A DNA stretch of 64,000 bases from Symsagittifera roscoffensis (GCF_963678635.1 NC_087065.1:6349209-6413208), one strand, 5' to 3'; positions 43,985 to 58,900 are shown, numbered from the stretch's first letter. Notes: generated by a model not told the origin, from the letters alone. Numbers and translations are program-made.

Positions 43985-46900
43985 ATTTATAAAGTTACGA
44001 GTAATTAAACTGATTAATTTTTACGTTTTAATTAGGGACTTCACTGTTCCATCTGAAAGTTGTGGATGGAACTGGAACTGGCAACGAAGTTCCCGACAGC
44101 CAGATCACCTATGTAGTGAGCCCCAGTGGAATTGTTTCCATAGATGCCAATGGTCTTGTGAGAATACTGAATGCACCAGATTATGAGAACCTACCGGTAT
44201 GCTTCGCGAATTTATTTAAATCTGTCATTATTACATTTTACATATATATCATCACTTGTTAGGCGACAATTCGTAACAAGCGACGATTCGTGTCAAGTGA
44301 TACTTCGTATCAATATAATGCGGGGGAGCCTTTTGTGCGAAAAATTTGTCCAATCTATTTTTTTTTTCAAAATAATCAACATGGAAGGATTGGACAAATT
44401 CTGCCCAATTGATCGGTTAGGCGTTCGAACCTCAACTTCAGCTCACATTGAGGTATTAAAGCCAGTGCAATGAATATTTTCAATAGAAACGCAAAATTTC
44501 GGTGGATCTATAAAGGTTGCCTAAGCCGGGCTCCTAAAATTTTCTCCAATTAGCTTGCGTCATGATGTCTGGCCAGTAACCTTGCTGTGTCAAACTTGGT
44601 AATATTTTCTCCCTGCAAAAAAATGCTGCTTGCCGCGTTCGCTGATGGTGTACTCAAATGCAAGTTGGACAAGTTTATATGGATCAAAATGAAAGATGAA
44701 CTATTAATTTCCAATAAGAAATGAGGAAGGATGGTCACAATTAACAGAAGAAAGTTCATTTTTATAGTGCTAAACGTTTTAAATTAGTGTTTTATTGATA
44801 ACTAAATTGAAATCAATTCAAAATGTTGATAAACCAAGATTTAACTGAGCGTTAAGTTTCACGTTTTGATGCAGTCAACAGGTGGAACACAATTTTTCAA
44901 TCCACCACAACTTTTGCAATTAACAAAATAACGCAACTTTTAAACTTCTCATACCAGCAATCAAGTGTTCGATTAGTTGCTTATTACAAATCATCGCCTG
45001 TTACTAGTCGTCGCTTGTTGCGAATTGTCGCCTCACGATTCTAATTGTTTTACGTTGAAATTCTCACGATATATATTTGCATTAGATTTTGGTGTGAATT
45101 ACCTCTTCAATTCAAAAAACTGAAAACATTTTACCCATCTGAAAAAAAAACATTGTGTTTTTTGTACCTTAGAAGTTTTTCTAATTAATTATCGGTTAGG
45201 TCCCGTCTTTTTTATAATGTGATTTTTCCACAAGGGAAAGGACGAACAAGCGAGCTGTTCAGCTCATCCCAGATCTGTTGTGCCCCTGCTATAGAACTAC
45301 TTGCATTTTTTTGGTTATTTTTCTGGGCTTGAAAATTTTGTCTCACCCTCAAGCAATGAGCACGGATCATTGTGGGCCTCGACCATTCGACCTTTCCCTT
45401 GAGAGGCGGAGACGTAACCATTTCACCGCCGCTCCCCTTAGCTAATGTAACCACTTCACCGCGATAATATCCCATCAATGTAAGCTTTGCCTCATAGTTT
45501 GACTTAGTCTTCAAATTTTTCAGAGACAATGCAATAAAAGTTTTTTAATGCATATTAAAGGTATTTCGAGAAAACTTATGGAAAAAGCCTCATCAATTGT
45601 TCTGTTTCAGCAAACCGATGGTCTCTTCTTGAATTTCACAGCTTCCGTTGACAATATCTGGGTCAGTTCATTAAATCAGTAGCGGCAGTTTAATAAATTT
45701 TTATTAATAACTATTTCTGATATCTCGTCTGTTTCAGTTGACCTCTGACAGCCCTCTGCGAATTGAGTACTCTGTCGTGAATGTCAATGACAACCCGCCC
45801 TCGTTTGACCCAGTCCCTAATGCAAATTATTCAATATTTGAAGTGAGTTTTCACAATTATGAACAAATTCGAGGCAAATTATTGCTGATTTTCATATAAC
45901 ACTGAAATTAGAGTTATCTAGTTAATCACCTGTCTAAAATAATAAATCTGAGTGGTAAAGTTATGCCACATCCCCGAGCAACGAGCACGGATCAACTTAG
46001 ATCGCCGGGTTGACCTCCATATATACATCGAAAATTCCTATGGAATTGTATGGAATTGCATGACAAGAAGATTCTCAAAAATGGAAATAGTATGATAAGA
46101 TGATTTGGTCACCGCGGGTTTCGAAACGTCGACCTGCTGTTTTACAAGCCTAGATCTTTACCACTTCACCGCCGCTCGAATGTGACAGTGTTTTTATATT
46201 TAGACTAGTGAAGGCGGAATCCCAGTGGACGTAATTCAAGTCAAGGCCACAGATGTGGACAGTACAAATTTGACTTACCATTTCGTGAACTCTTCCGGCG
46301 AAATCGTGCAGACGATAGGTCCCTTCTCAATTGGAGAGATTAGTGGTTTGGTGCAATTGGAAAATGCCGTTGACTATGAGACTGACCAGAGGGTGTACCA
46401 AATTGAAATTATTGTCACGGTTAGTAAGAAGGGGAGCTGGTTTCTGCTTTTCCACCCACTTGCGAGTTTTGGGCTCTTTTTCCTTCAAACCCCCCCCCCC
46501 CCCCCCCACCCTCCACCTCACATGAGCTTCAATATATTAATGAGTTAACGAGTGGTTTTACGAGGTTGAGTATGAAGACCAAATATGTTTGTCGTGGCCT
46601 TATTAGTCTGTATGTAAATTTTCATAAGAATCGGACAATGTGGTTATCAAATTTACATGTAAGAATTCGAAGGTGGGGGAAAAGGAAAAAAAGCGGAGTG
46701 TTTTTGTGGTCTCCGGAAAAAATCGGATTTTTTGACTTGCCATTTTTGACGCGAGAAACCATGTGACATGTCTTGATGCCCTGAGCTTAAGTTTCAAAAG
46801 CATTATTTCACCCGTGATTGTTTTCCGTATGGTTAAAGGTAGGGGGGATCTAAGATTTTCTCGAATGGGAGGTGCAGATATTCAAAAAAATCGAAAATTT

Positions 46901-49900
46901 TGTGGAGCTTTTTTTAGGTTGACCAAATTGATTTTCTGATCTCTCACAAATCACTAAAAACTTTGACCAATTTTTTGCACCCCAGGCAAATATGTGGCAA
47001 AAAAACCAAAAATATAGTTTTAGGCATTTTTGGCAAAATTTTGATCAAAATTCGCGTTTCTTCGGCGCGTGCTCCCCCTCAAAATTAGTAAATTTTGGCG
47101 CTAGGCGCCTTTAGAAAAATTTGAGGGTCAGTCAGCCAAAGATGGATATCTCAAAACACTACTACAGGGGAACCTTTTGGGTCGGCAGGTGTTCAAATCC
47201 TTGAAGGAGAGTGGCGTCCGTATGGTTAAAGGTAGGGGCGGATCTAAGATTTTATCGAATGGGAGGTGCAGATATACAAAAAAAATCGAAAATTTTGTCG
47301 ACCTTTTTTTTAGGTTGACCAAATTGATTTTCTGATCTCTCACAAATCACTAAAAACTTTGACCAATTTTTTGCACCCCAGGAAAATATGTGGCAAAAAA
47401 CCAAAAATATAGTTTTAGGCATTTTTGGCAAAATTTTGATCAAAATTCGCGTTTCTTCGGCGCGTGCTCCCCCTCAAAATTAGTAAATTTTGGCGCTAGG
47501 CGCCTTTAGAAAAATTTGAGGGTCAGTCAGCCAAAGATGGATATCTCAAAACACTACTACAGGGGAACCTTTTGGGTCGGCAGGTGTTCAAATCCTTGAA
47601 GGAGAGTGGCGTCCGTATGGTTAAAGGTAGGGGCGGATCTAAGATTTTATCGAATGGGAGGTGCAGATATACAAAAAAAATCGAAAATTTTGTCGACCTT
47701 TTTTTTTTAGGTTGACCAAATTGATTTTCTGATCTCTCACAAATCACTAAAAACTTTGACCAATTTTTTGCACCCCAGGCAAATATGTGGCAAAAAACCA
47801 AAAATATAGTTTTAGGCATTTTTGGCAAAATTTTGATCAAAATTCGCGTTTCTTCGGCGCGTGCTCCCCCTCAAAATTAGTAAATTTTGGCGCTAGGCGC
47901 CTTTAGAAAAATTTGAGGGTCAGTCAGCCAAAGATGGATATCTCAAAACACTACTACAGGGGAACCTTTTGGGTCGGCAGGTGTTCAAATTCCTGAAGGA
48001 GAGTGGCGTCCGCCCCCCCCCCCCAACCCCCTCCTAAATCCACCAATGACTTAAGGCAAAACTGCTCTTTTTGGGGCCTAAAACTAACGTGTCACTCATA
48101 TGAGCACGTAAAAAATCATATCAGAAAGTCTACTTAACCTAAAACAACCAAACTTTGACGGATCAGCTGCTCAAGGTCACCGATAATGCCAACAATTTGG
48201 CATTAACTATTAACAAGTTACTTTAACGTGGTGAGCAAATATGGCATTCAGTATATTTTGGCGTGCCTTTAGAAAGTTTTTAAGGTCAATAAGTCAAAAA
48301 TTGGTATCTCAAAATACTACAAAGGGTAGACCCGTTGGGTCACCAGGGGGTCGAATCCCTCAGGTCCGCTTTTGGCTATAGGAGACGTAAAAAGCCAAAC
48401 TGCAAATTGGAATAAATGACACTTTTTTCTTAATTTCTATTTTAATGTTTGCCTAAAACTTTATCAGATACGTTCAAGGGTTTTCTGATATCTAGGGCCT
48501 TGCAGATATGGGATACTTGTTTTTAATGAGCTTTTGATAACAGAAAGAAAATCGACTATCCGAGTTCAAAGATAAAAAGTTTTCACCTGCAGTTGTCTTT
48601 GCTAAAACTCTGGATCCTGAAAACAACTTGTAATTTGGATTTTTTCAAATACTAAATACGCATATTAAAGATTGTATCTATGATGCTAAAAAAATCTTTA
48701 TGCATGGCGAGTATTCCCGCGTTCGTCATTGTTTCAAATTGAAACAAGGCAACCTACTTAGTCGTATTATGTCCTCTACGACACATTTTTGAGGTAGAAA
48801 AAAGCGACAAGAAATTATAACAACATAACATGAAGACGACAAATGAGACTTGAACAACATAATATAATCTGCTAGTTTTTAAGCAATTTTTTTTCTCAGA
48901 AACTTAACTGGGCAATTTAAATTATTTTTGCAAATTTTGAAAAACCACGAACAAAGTTTTGTCGACCTTTTTTTAGGTTGACCAAATTTATTTTCTGAGC
49001 TCCGCCAAATCGAAAAAAATACCCATTTTTACCAAATTTTTGGCTCCGCATGCAAGTTTTTGAAAAAACAGACCAAAAGGACATTTTCAGGCTTTTTTCA
49101 GACCCAGTGAAATAATGGGTCCCACAAAGAGTGAAACTTTGGTCGTGGTAATTTTTTTCCGGTTTTGAAAAAAATGACGGCATATTTGTATTCAAACGAT
49201 TTTTTTTTCGGATAAATTTTCAACTTTTCAACTGAAAATTTTGCTAAGTTTTTTGTATTCAGTCTAAAATATATAATTTTTTTAGTTTGAATTTTAAAAG
49301 AGTTTGTTTATTGTAGGAAATTTCCTCGAAAATAAATGCGCTCGAAATATCCAAGTTTTTTTGCAGCGCGTAGCGTAGCGTAAGCGGTTAATTAATCTGA
49401 ACTAGAATTGATTTCCAGTCGATGCATGTTTTTTGTCAAATACTGCGATAGCATATACAAAAATATCTTTCCCAATATAACAATGGATTGAAAGTGCAAT
49501 TTTTTTTTTACTTTTTGAACTTTTTTCTTGTTGCCAAAACTGGACCCAGTCGGATCCATGAGAATTTTGTAGGACACGAGGAAACTTGTTAAAACATAAA
49601 ACTGAAATGGAAGAAAGGAAATTGCAGTGAAAGCGCAATGATAAAATCAACCTACTTGAACTATCTTTATACAGCTTAATTTTCGTCAACATGCGTTGAA
49701 AAAGAAAGTCGTTTCCTGGAAAAAGGTTTAGATTTAGAATTCGTTCAACAGAATAAACTTTTTCCAAGAGAAAATAAGGACCCCTAAATGATGTTTTTGT
49801 TGACTTCTTTGGATGAGAACAAGCCATGGAGAGCCTTGATACGCCAACAGCTTCCTTGTTTTAATTTGAGACAAAATGTACCAATAATTTACAGCCTGTG

Positions 49901-52900
49901 GCTAACAGATTTATCATTTGTGAAAAGGTATCATATTGGATCTCGAACCACCATCCTCTTAATTCCGAGAAAATGGCACTCATCATTTCTGTTTCCTTCA
50001 GAACAAAGTTAACCTAATGATTTCTTTGCAGGACAATGATCCCGATTGGCCTATGAGCAAAAACGCTAACGTGCGTATTAACATCCTAGACGTACAAGAC
50101 ACCCCGCCAATTTTCGATGAACAGTATCCTGTGTTTTCTGTGAATGAAAATGTACAAAACGTAAGTGATTCAATATATTCAACATAAACTCTCAAAATAA
50201 ATTTTTTTTGTGTTTTAAAGTTACAGCAATAAACACAAGCAAATTCTGAAATCGTATTTGTTTTTACTTGATTGCGGCACAATAAATAAAAATTTTTGAC
50301 ACTTTTGCTATATTAAAACCGAATGATAATAAGTTTTAACATCTAAAAGGTATTGTATTTGTATTACAATGTATTACAAAACAATGTACTAAAATGTATT
50401 ACATAAAAGAACCCGTGGATGTAGAAGCGGATTTTAGACGAGGGTTTGGTATGAACGATTTCCTGCTCCCCCTCCCCTTCACCCACATGGATTCCTCCCC
50501 CTGGCCACTCAAAGGGTTCCCCCTCCCCTCTAGCCATTTTTTATGACATCCAAAGGCGCTTTTTGCGTCAATGTACAAAAAATATAGGGGGGCACATTAA
50601 AAATACTAAATGTTTTTTTGGTCAAAATGGCCAAAACGGCATATCGGTTCTTGTTTAAACAACAAATATGCTTTTGCTAGGGGACGCTAGTCGGAACAGT
50701 TCCAGCAGAAGATGGAGACTCCACCAACAAAAACGAAGTCCACTATTCCATCTCGCATGCAGACCCAGACGGTCTATTCGTGATTAACAAAACTTCGGCT
50801 GAAATTTTGACAGATGGCGAAATTGATGCTGAAGTTCTACCTCGTCGAGTATTTTTAACAATTGAAGTAGGTGAACTTAAAAATAATATAACAGATAGTT
50901 CCGATCACAGTTCCGAGAGTAGTCGGAACAAAAAAAACTCTTGGACAGTTCCTGTCCAATGTTTCAAAAAATGGTCGGAACAATAATTTCTTTAGAGAAT
51001 AGTTTTTTTTTCCAAAAGGCTATGCAATATATTCTTACACTTGCTAGAGTTGGGTTTTTGCGCTAGCTCGTTTGCTAAAAACGTATCAATTTGTAGTTTT
51101 TCACGTACATTGTACAATCCAAAAGTTCTATTCTAAAAATCAGATCTTTTCAATCTAAAAAAGTACAATTTTGTTGATTTGGGTAATCTGGTTGATAATG
51201 TTTTACCATTAATGTTCTACGATTAAACATTATGGGAGGCATTTGAGTTAAACCCCAGTTTTACCCGTCAAGTTGGCTTCTTTTAGGCGATTGAACAGTG
51301 CTCAGATGTGGATCCAAATGCATGTAGTACCTCCGAAGTCTCGGTTGAGATATTCGTTGGCAATTTAAATGACCAGGCGCCTCACTTTACTTCCGCCAGT
51401 TATGGCGCCACGATTTCTGAGAACCCGACAGTTGGAGCTGCGATTACTGTCCCAAATTCGACCATTCGAGTTTATGATGATGACGTGGTAAGTTGTATGT
51501 CAAAACGGGTAATTCAAAAAACATCAGCTTCTCAGAGTTCAGTTTGGGACTTCTTTGTATTTGTATGGGTGCGAATGAGGTGGGAGGTGGAGGGGGATCT
51601 AGGGGCTTCGAACTCCTGAACCCACAAAAGGTCCTTGCTTACTATTTTACCACATTTAGTATTGGTTGATCAAACCTCTAAATTTTCCAAGGACGCCCTC
51701 AGTGGAAATATTAAATTTATAAGGCATGTCGCCCAAAAAACACCCGTAATTTTATTGCACTCTTTTGGGCAGAACATTTTCTAGGGTTTTTGTGCTTTTG
51801 AGAAGCGTGGAAAGTCAGTTTGGTCGAGCTGACAAAAATGCTTTTCAAAATCCTCCCTCCTCCGAGAAAATGCTTCATTTCCACCAGTGTTGAGCTGTTG
51901 TCAAAAAAAATGGGCCATCATCATATCATCTCTATGTTTCATACAGTTCTAGGATCATTTCATATTGGGAATTTTTGAAGTAGTTTGGGCTCTTTTGCTA
52001 GCATAGAACTAAAATGAAGGGATAACCGCACCAATGAAGGGTTTTAGTATTCTTGGAGCTTCAATCTCCTGGGGCTACAATGGAGAAGAGTCGGTAAGCT
52101 TCATCTGCAAGGAAAAAACTGCCGTGAAAAGCGTTTTGAAATACATGAATTTGTTGAACGAACTGTTTTATAGACCCCATCTGTGACCAAGTATCTTTTA
52201 TACTTTTTTTTTATCTTTTAGTATTTTTTATAGAACACACTGAATTCGCGGAGTCGATTTGCATTTCATCTTTGTAAGGATTGTTCTCACTTAAAAGTAC
52301 TTTTCAGAGTTTACTTGATTTGTTGGACTTTGTGAGAATGCTTTCTTTGTTCCGTCTTCAATTTTATCTCGAATGTTCTCAAATTTGGTTTCGGCGTCGA
52401 TTGCTATAATTCTGAAGAAGTCGTCCAAGTCAACCATAAAATCGTCTTCCGGGGGAGGGTCTGGTTGTTGCTTGTTAACCCCGTTATCTGGATATAGTTT
52501 TCAACGGTGTTTTGATTCAACGTGGGAACAGCCTTCACGCCAACATGGTTTTGCGAAGTATCACTTGCGTCCTCAATTTTTACACAGTCTCTTTCTATCA
52601 TCAAATACACAGAGATTCCCCTTTTTGAATAACTGTCCATTCTTTTTGAACTTTTTTGTCCGGGAAATAAAAAAAACTAGATCTTTTTTCTTGCGTTAAA
52701 GTTTTGGTTTGGGTAGTACACAGAGGGAGTTTTTACATTATGTTGCTGAATTCTGGTTCCTTATTTATGTACCAGTACATACGCGAAAATGTTTTCTGTG
52801 GTTATGTTTTCTAAACAGAGTTTCTCAGTATCTCTACGTTCCTCATATTTGTGATAAATATGTGCCTCAATAGTTCTGCCTCTAGGTCTCAAAGAATACG

Positions 52901-55900
52901 CATTTTGCTAATTCAAAAAAATTATGTTTTCGTTGTCTTTCTGACGTCAACTTGAAATTTTAAAACGTTCGTACGTAAATTTTTTTTTAAATGGCCAAAT
53001 TTTTTTTCAGCGAATGAAAAATTTTGGCGAAGTTGATTTCAAGATTTTTTTATTGGATTTTTGTGGCAAAGCCTTTTTGTCCCTCTTTAGCGAGTGCTAA
53101 GTAAAGCTGAGATTTCGATTTTTTATCAATAGCTCATCTTTGTAGTCCATTGATTTTTGCAATATTCTCTGGCTTCCGTCTCTTTACCTCTTCGGTTTAG
53201 ATGTCTAACATTGCTGTGTAAACTCGCTACTCTGTCACTGTGTAGCATCTTCGTTTTCTGCCGGTAGTCCGGGGATTAGATTTTGTATTTGTTCAGTATC
53301 TGGCGGGTTCATGACATCATACTTGTCGAGCGAATTTTTCACTATAATTATTAGGTGAAACTTTTCTGCGCTTTTTCTGAGTCATGAAGTGTTTCGTTGG
53401 TTCCAAAAAATTCAAAACCTTGTAGGTTTGATTTCTTGGAATGTGCTATCTAAAATTTCTTATATGGTTCCAGTTAGACAACTTAGGAACAAAACTTAAG
53501 TGGAACTTTTTTTAAAATGTTAACTAAGAAATCTAGTTGTTGAAAGTAGAATTAGAACAGAACTAAAAAACAAAAAGAATTATCCAACTGATTAATAAGA
53601 TAAAAACTACCCAAGAAACGTAAAACAACGTTCAAAAGCTTTGAAGTTTTTGGCAGGTTTCATTTTCGTTCTTTGGTTGACTTTTCATCTGTAGAATTTT
53701 AACTGACAGAACTGCGATACAGAGTTGTCAAATTACAACGACCTAACATCCCAACATTGAAGGCTTGCAAGGACATTAGATAATTTATTATCTGTTTGCA
53801 AGTGAATCATTAAGCTTGCCTTTGCGCTCCATTCCTTGTCGCCTCCAGAATTTTCTTACAAAACGAAAAAAGAACAGGAACTGTTATAGAAAACAGTTTA
53901 TTTTTCAGAAAAACGTATGTGTACGCTCAATTTGTAATTCTTGTGCAGCTGACAGTGATTTTTGTGAGTTTCAACAAAAAAAATATCAGATTGTTTTTGA
54001 GCCTTTGAAAAAGTAAAATTTCTGCAGAAATATGGGTAATGGAGTGTTCTACGCAATTTGCACTTCAAATCAGTACTATTGGTTCCCATCCACAATTTTT
54101 CAACTTCTTTTTGAGCACAAATTTCTGGGGCACTAGTCAGAGGTGTCTCGAGGTAGTAATGAGATGTTTCGTTGGTCGAGTGATTCCGAAAAAGTTTCAG
54201 ATCCTCGTAGTTTGATTTGTTAGACTGTTTGAATGTGGCATCTAAAGAGCTCCTTCTTAAGGTCCCAGTTAGACAACTTAGGAACAATAGTTAAAAGGGA
54301 GTGGGTTTTTTTAAAAACTAACTGAGCTAATCAAGTTTTTAAAATTAGAGTTGGAACAAAGTTGATAGATAAAAGGAACTATCGAACTCATTATTGGGAT
54401 AAAAATTTGCCAACAAATGAAAAGCAATGTTCAAAAGCTTAAAAGTTTTTGGCAGGTTTTATTTTTTTTCATTGGTTGACGTATCATCTGTAGAATTTAA
54501 GTGACAGCAGTGCGATACAGAGTTGTCAAATTACAACTACTTAACACCCCATTAATGAAGGCTAGCAAGGACGTTAGATAATTCATTAACTGGTTGCAAG
54601 TGAATCATAAAGTTTGCATTTGCGCTCCATTTCTTGCCTTCTCCAGAAGTTTCTTAAAACAACGAAATAAAGACAAAACTTATTTTTTTGGAAAAATGTA
54701 AATTTGTAAATTTGTAAATTTGTACGAAAATTTGTTTTTCTTGCGCAGCTGACAGTGAATTTTATGAGTTTAAGCAAAAAAAATTATCAACATTTTTAAC
54801 AGCTTCCGAAAAAGTAAAATTTCTGAGCCAAAAAGGGCAATGGAGTGTTCTATGCAATTTGCACTTCAAGTGATTACTCTTTGTGCCAATCCACTTTTTT
54901 TCAAATCCTTTTTTGTTGCTTATTTCCAGGGCAATAGTCAGCTGACGGTGAGTATTCTGGATGCAAATGAGGATGACTCATTCTCAGCTGGGCAATATGT
55001 TTCACTGAAGGCATCGGTTCTCTCAGTGTCCAAAGGCACAAAAAGCACTGTGGAAATCATCATAAGCAACGCTTCTTTCTTCGACTATGAAACCAACAAA
55101 CAACTCATTATATCGGTATATTAATAAAACAGTTGTTAATTCTGTTTTAAAGCAAAAAAAGTTGAAATTTGTCTACGCATGGTTTTTTGTGCTTTAAATC
55201 AATTTTTTTTCAAGTTTAAAAAATTTCCAATCTAATCTCGTTTGTAGTAGTTTTTTTTCGATATCTTCATAGAAGCGAGAGTGATTTTAAACGGCGTTTG
55301 ACACATCCTATTTTAGGAGAAAATTGAACGAGGAACCGGGAAAAAAAAACAAAAGTAGTGCTCATTTATCACTTTATCATAAATAAAGTAGAAAAAATCG
55401 GAAGGGGTCATATTTGGAAACGAGTATGTGTATTTGGAAAGAGTTCAGCTTAAGTTATTTTTCAGCTGCGAGTTTCGGATGGCGGAGATGTGTTTGATTA
55501 TTCAACAGTGCATTTGACAATACTTGATGAAAATGACATGGTGCCCTATTTTAAAGAAGAAAGTTTTGATGTGAGCCTGTTTGAGAACCTCACAGTTGGA
55601 GAACCAGTCTTCCAAATGCAGGTAAAAAAGACAGACACTTTAGATATAGTTTATAAACCCTCTCAATTAGCAGAATAGAATTTGAAAATGTATACATGGT
55701 TACTCAAGCATCGAGAATGAACTGCGTTCGGCGTTCAGTCAACGGATATTGCGCCATTTAGTTTGCTTAAAAGAGTTTGGTCAAAAAAGTTTGGTTAAAA
55801 TAATTTGGTCGAAAACATGATGATTCGCTACTTACAAACACCCGTGAACTTACGATAATGCTGAAAAATGAAACATTTATTTTTCAATTTTCAGTTAAGA

Positions 55901-58900
55901 ACATACAAATATCCTTCAAGTTGTAGAAAAGTTTCTGTCATAGGAAGTTGCTTGTAAAAAAGTCTGGAAAAAAACCATTTCGAGAACAAATACTCGGAAT
56001 ACCAATTGCAAATATTCTTCAAAAGTATGCTCGCTTTCTACCAGGGGCGGATTTAAGGGGGGGTGCTCAACTCCCTGCCGACCCAAAGGGTCCCCCCTTT
56101 GAATTATTTTCAGATATCCAGTTTTGGCTGACGGACCCTGAAATTTTTCTAAAGGCGCCTTTGGCGCTAATGTATACTCATTTTAAGGGGGGAGCGCGCG
56201 CCAAAAAAAACGCAATTTTTTGGTCAAATTTTTCCAAAAAGTGCCTAAAATGCCTTTTTTGGCTTGTTTTTTTTTCAAAACTTTGCCTGCGGCGCAGAAA
56301 TTTTGGACAATACAGAGACTTTTTAGTGCTTTAGGAGAGCTCGGAAAAAACCAATTTGGTCGACCTAAAAAAAGGTCGACAAAATTTCGAACATTTTTTG
56401 AAAATCTGCCCCCCACCCCCCTCGAGAAAATCCTAGATCCACCCTTGCATTCTACAACACTCTGCTCGCATCCGTTCAACTGATAACAAGGAGGTATAGT
56501 TTACAAAGTTGACAAAGTTCACAAACTCGTCGGATATTTGTGTAGGCTTTTGACGACGACTCCAACCCGAGGTTGAGTTTCATATTCTTTCCACCAAACC
56601 AACAGCACTTCAAACTGAACCGCTCCTCTGGTCTGATAAATCTGCTCTCTCCTGGCTTTGACTACGAACAGAATCAAACATACACACTGGTTGTGGAGGT
56701 AAAAAAAAATAAATATCAAACTTAAGCCTTATAAATTTTTATTTTTTAAATATGAATAAATAAGTTGTATTTATCTTTTAACAATTGACATGAGAGCTTT
56801 TTGACTCATTGATTATTTTGGAAGTTTGAATTGAAACCGTTAAGCTCTTGATAAATCAGAGCTGAAATGCTGATGAGCGTATTCAGTGACATTAAGTGAA
56901 ATGCGTCAGCTTTTGAAGGGGTTAAGATTTTCGCTTTGAAGACAAAACTTTGCTGCACCGGGCAGAAATTTTGAGTGCCCAATTTCAAGCAAGAATTGAG
57001 CTGTTTGCTTAAAAAAACTTCTGAAGTCCATCAAATGCTTGAAAACCGCTCAAATCTTGAAGAACTTTTGAGCGTAATCTCGATCCGGGCATAAGATGGT
57101 CAAAAGAGCAATCAAAAAGCGTATTGGACATAACATACAACTTAATCATTTGTCAGTTCTTACTGAATTTCAAACATCAAATCTTGTCAGAATCTTCACG
57201 TTGAAGAACTTCAAAACTTGCCAAACTGTTGGCAATTTGCATTTAGGTCAACGAATCTAAACTAAGTTAATTAATCTAAAGCCACTTATTTTGACTCCTG
57301 AAATTAATTGTTCACTCATTTGAGCATGTAAAAAACCATATAAACAACCGCTTATGGATTTTTAACAGTAATAGGAGAATTAATTCTTTCAAAAACAATT
57401 GACCAAAAAAGAATATTGCCAACAATTTGGTATTAACTATAATTACGCTTGCGATAAGTAAGCGTTATCAAACTGAAATATAGTTCGTGTTACCAACTTG
57501 CTAAACAAAGTTATTTGAGTCACCATACTTCATTCGCGTGCACACATTCTACTTTTCTACTGTTACTACCGGCAGTTCTTTTAAGATGAATGGGTTTAAG
57601 TTTTTGAAGACAAAAATTTTTCGTTAAAAAAGTTTTCGAACTATCGTTAGTCTGATAATGTTTTGTCGGCTTAGTTGCCGCATCACGGATTTTTCTTGTT
57701 TTAAAAAGTTTTCACGGAAACATATATGATAGCTTGGCTCGCATCAAAATCATGTTTTATGATTTTTTGCTGGTTTGTTTGGCTTCAATGGTTTTTGCTC
57801 ATGTATTATCGAGTAAAGGACCTAGTTAAGCATTGTGTCAATATAAAAATAATTTTTTTTACGCGTGTGTTTCCGGAGGGGGGAGCGTAAAAATTTAGAT
57901 TTTCGGAACTTTCGAAAGTTTTTCAATTGAAAACAATACTGCTCAACGGTAGTCAACCAACTTTTGCATGTTTAGTTTCCAATCAAGTTTTGTGTCGTCT
58001 GAATACTTATTAAACGCCAGTTATTTTTCCGACTTTCGGTACGAAAGTAACGGAATATTTGTGCTCGGGGTGGGTTTTTTTTCTTCAGACAAATTTCGAC
58101 TTTTTAACTAGCCATTTTTGACGGAATTTTTAATTATAATTCGAAAAGTATTGTTGTCCTGAGCTCAAATTTGAAAAGATATTTTACCTGTGATCATTTT
58201 TCGTAAAGTTAAGGGGGTTTAAAGATTGCCATTTTGGCCAATTTGCGACAATTAACGCGCGATATAATTCGCGCTATTAACGCGTAAGCGGAGAGTTAAT
58301 CCGTCTTAGAAATCATTCCAAATTAGTTAAAAGAAGCTTATTCGCCATAATTGGTTTGTTACAAGGAGCAAAATTTATCCTTTTGTGCTTTGTATGGCGT
58401 GTGGGGGGATGATTTTCATTAAAAATTTCAAATTTTAGAAAAAACAATTTTCGTTTTATTTTTTCTTACATTTAATTTTTTAATGTTATTACTGCTCCAT
58501 AAACCTTAATAGGCAGTCGGAACATTCAGGGCTTCGACCTGATACGAGCAGTTTTGTTGTGTTTTTAAATTGAACATCATTCCAGACAAATTTCTGGAAA
58601 ATATGTAGTTATGTTTTTTTTCGAAATGTTCTAATTGTTTTTCGACTTAGTGGCTTTTGTTTCATTTTCTGTCTGCTAGCTTGCAATGCTATGTGTGTGT
58701 GGTATCGCAAGTTGTGCGAAGCTTCGCTTCGCCTCTGTGTAAAAATTTTAAATCTGCCAAAACATCATAGTGACCCTAAGTTTTACCTTGCTTAACAGGT
58801 CTTTGACGGACGCCATACTGCAAGAGTTAATTTGACAGTGTCCGTTTTGGATGTTAATGACCACACCCCCCAGTTCACCGAAGATGAGTACTACGCCACT

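Noticed and set aside
46102-46185. tRNA gene on the minus strand
   Set aside because: A- and B-box-like words are present but stems do not pair into a cloverleaf and a second diverged copy exists, so a SINE is more likely.
53898-54287. 129-codon minus-strand open frame
   Set aside because: It crosses the border of a tandem duplication in intron 8 and its counterpart in the other copy is broken.
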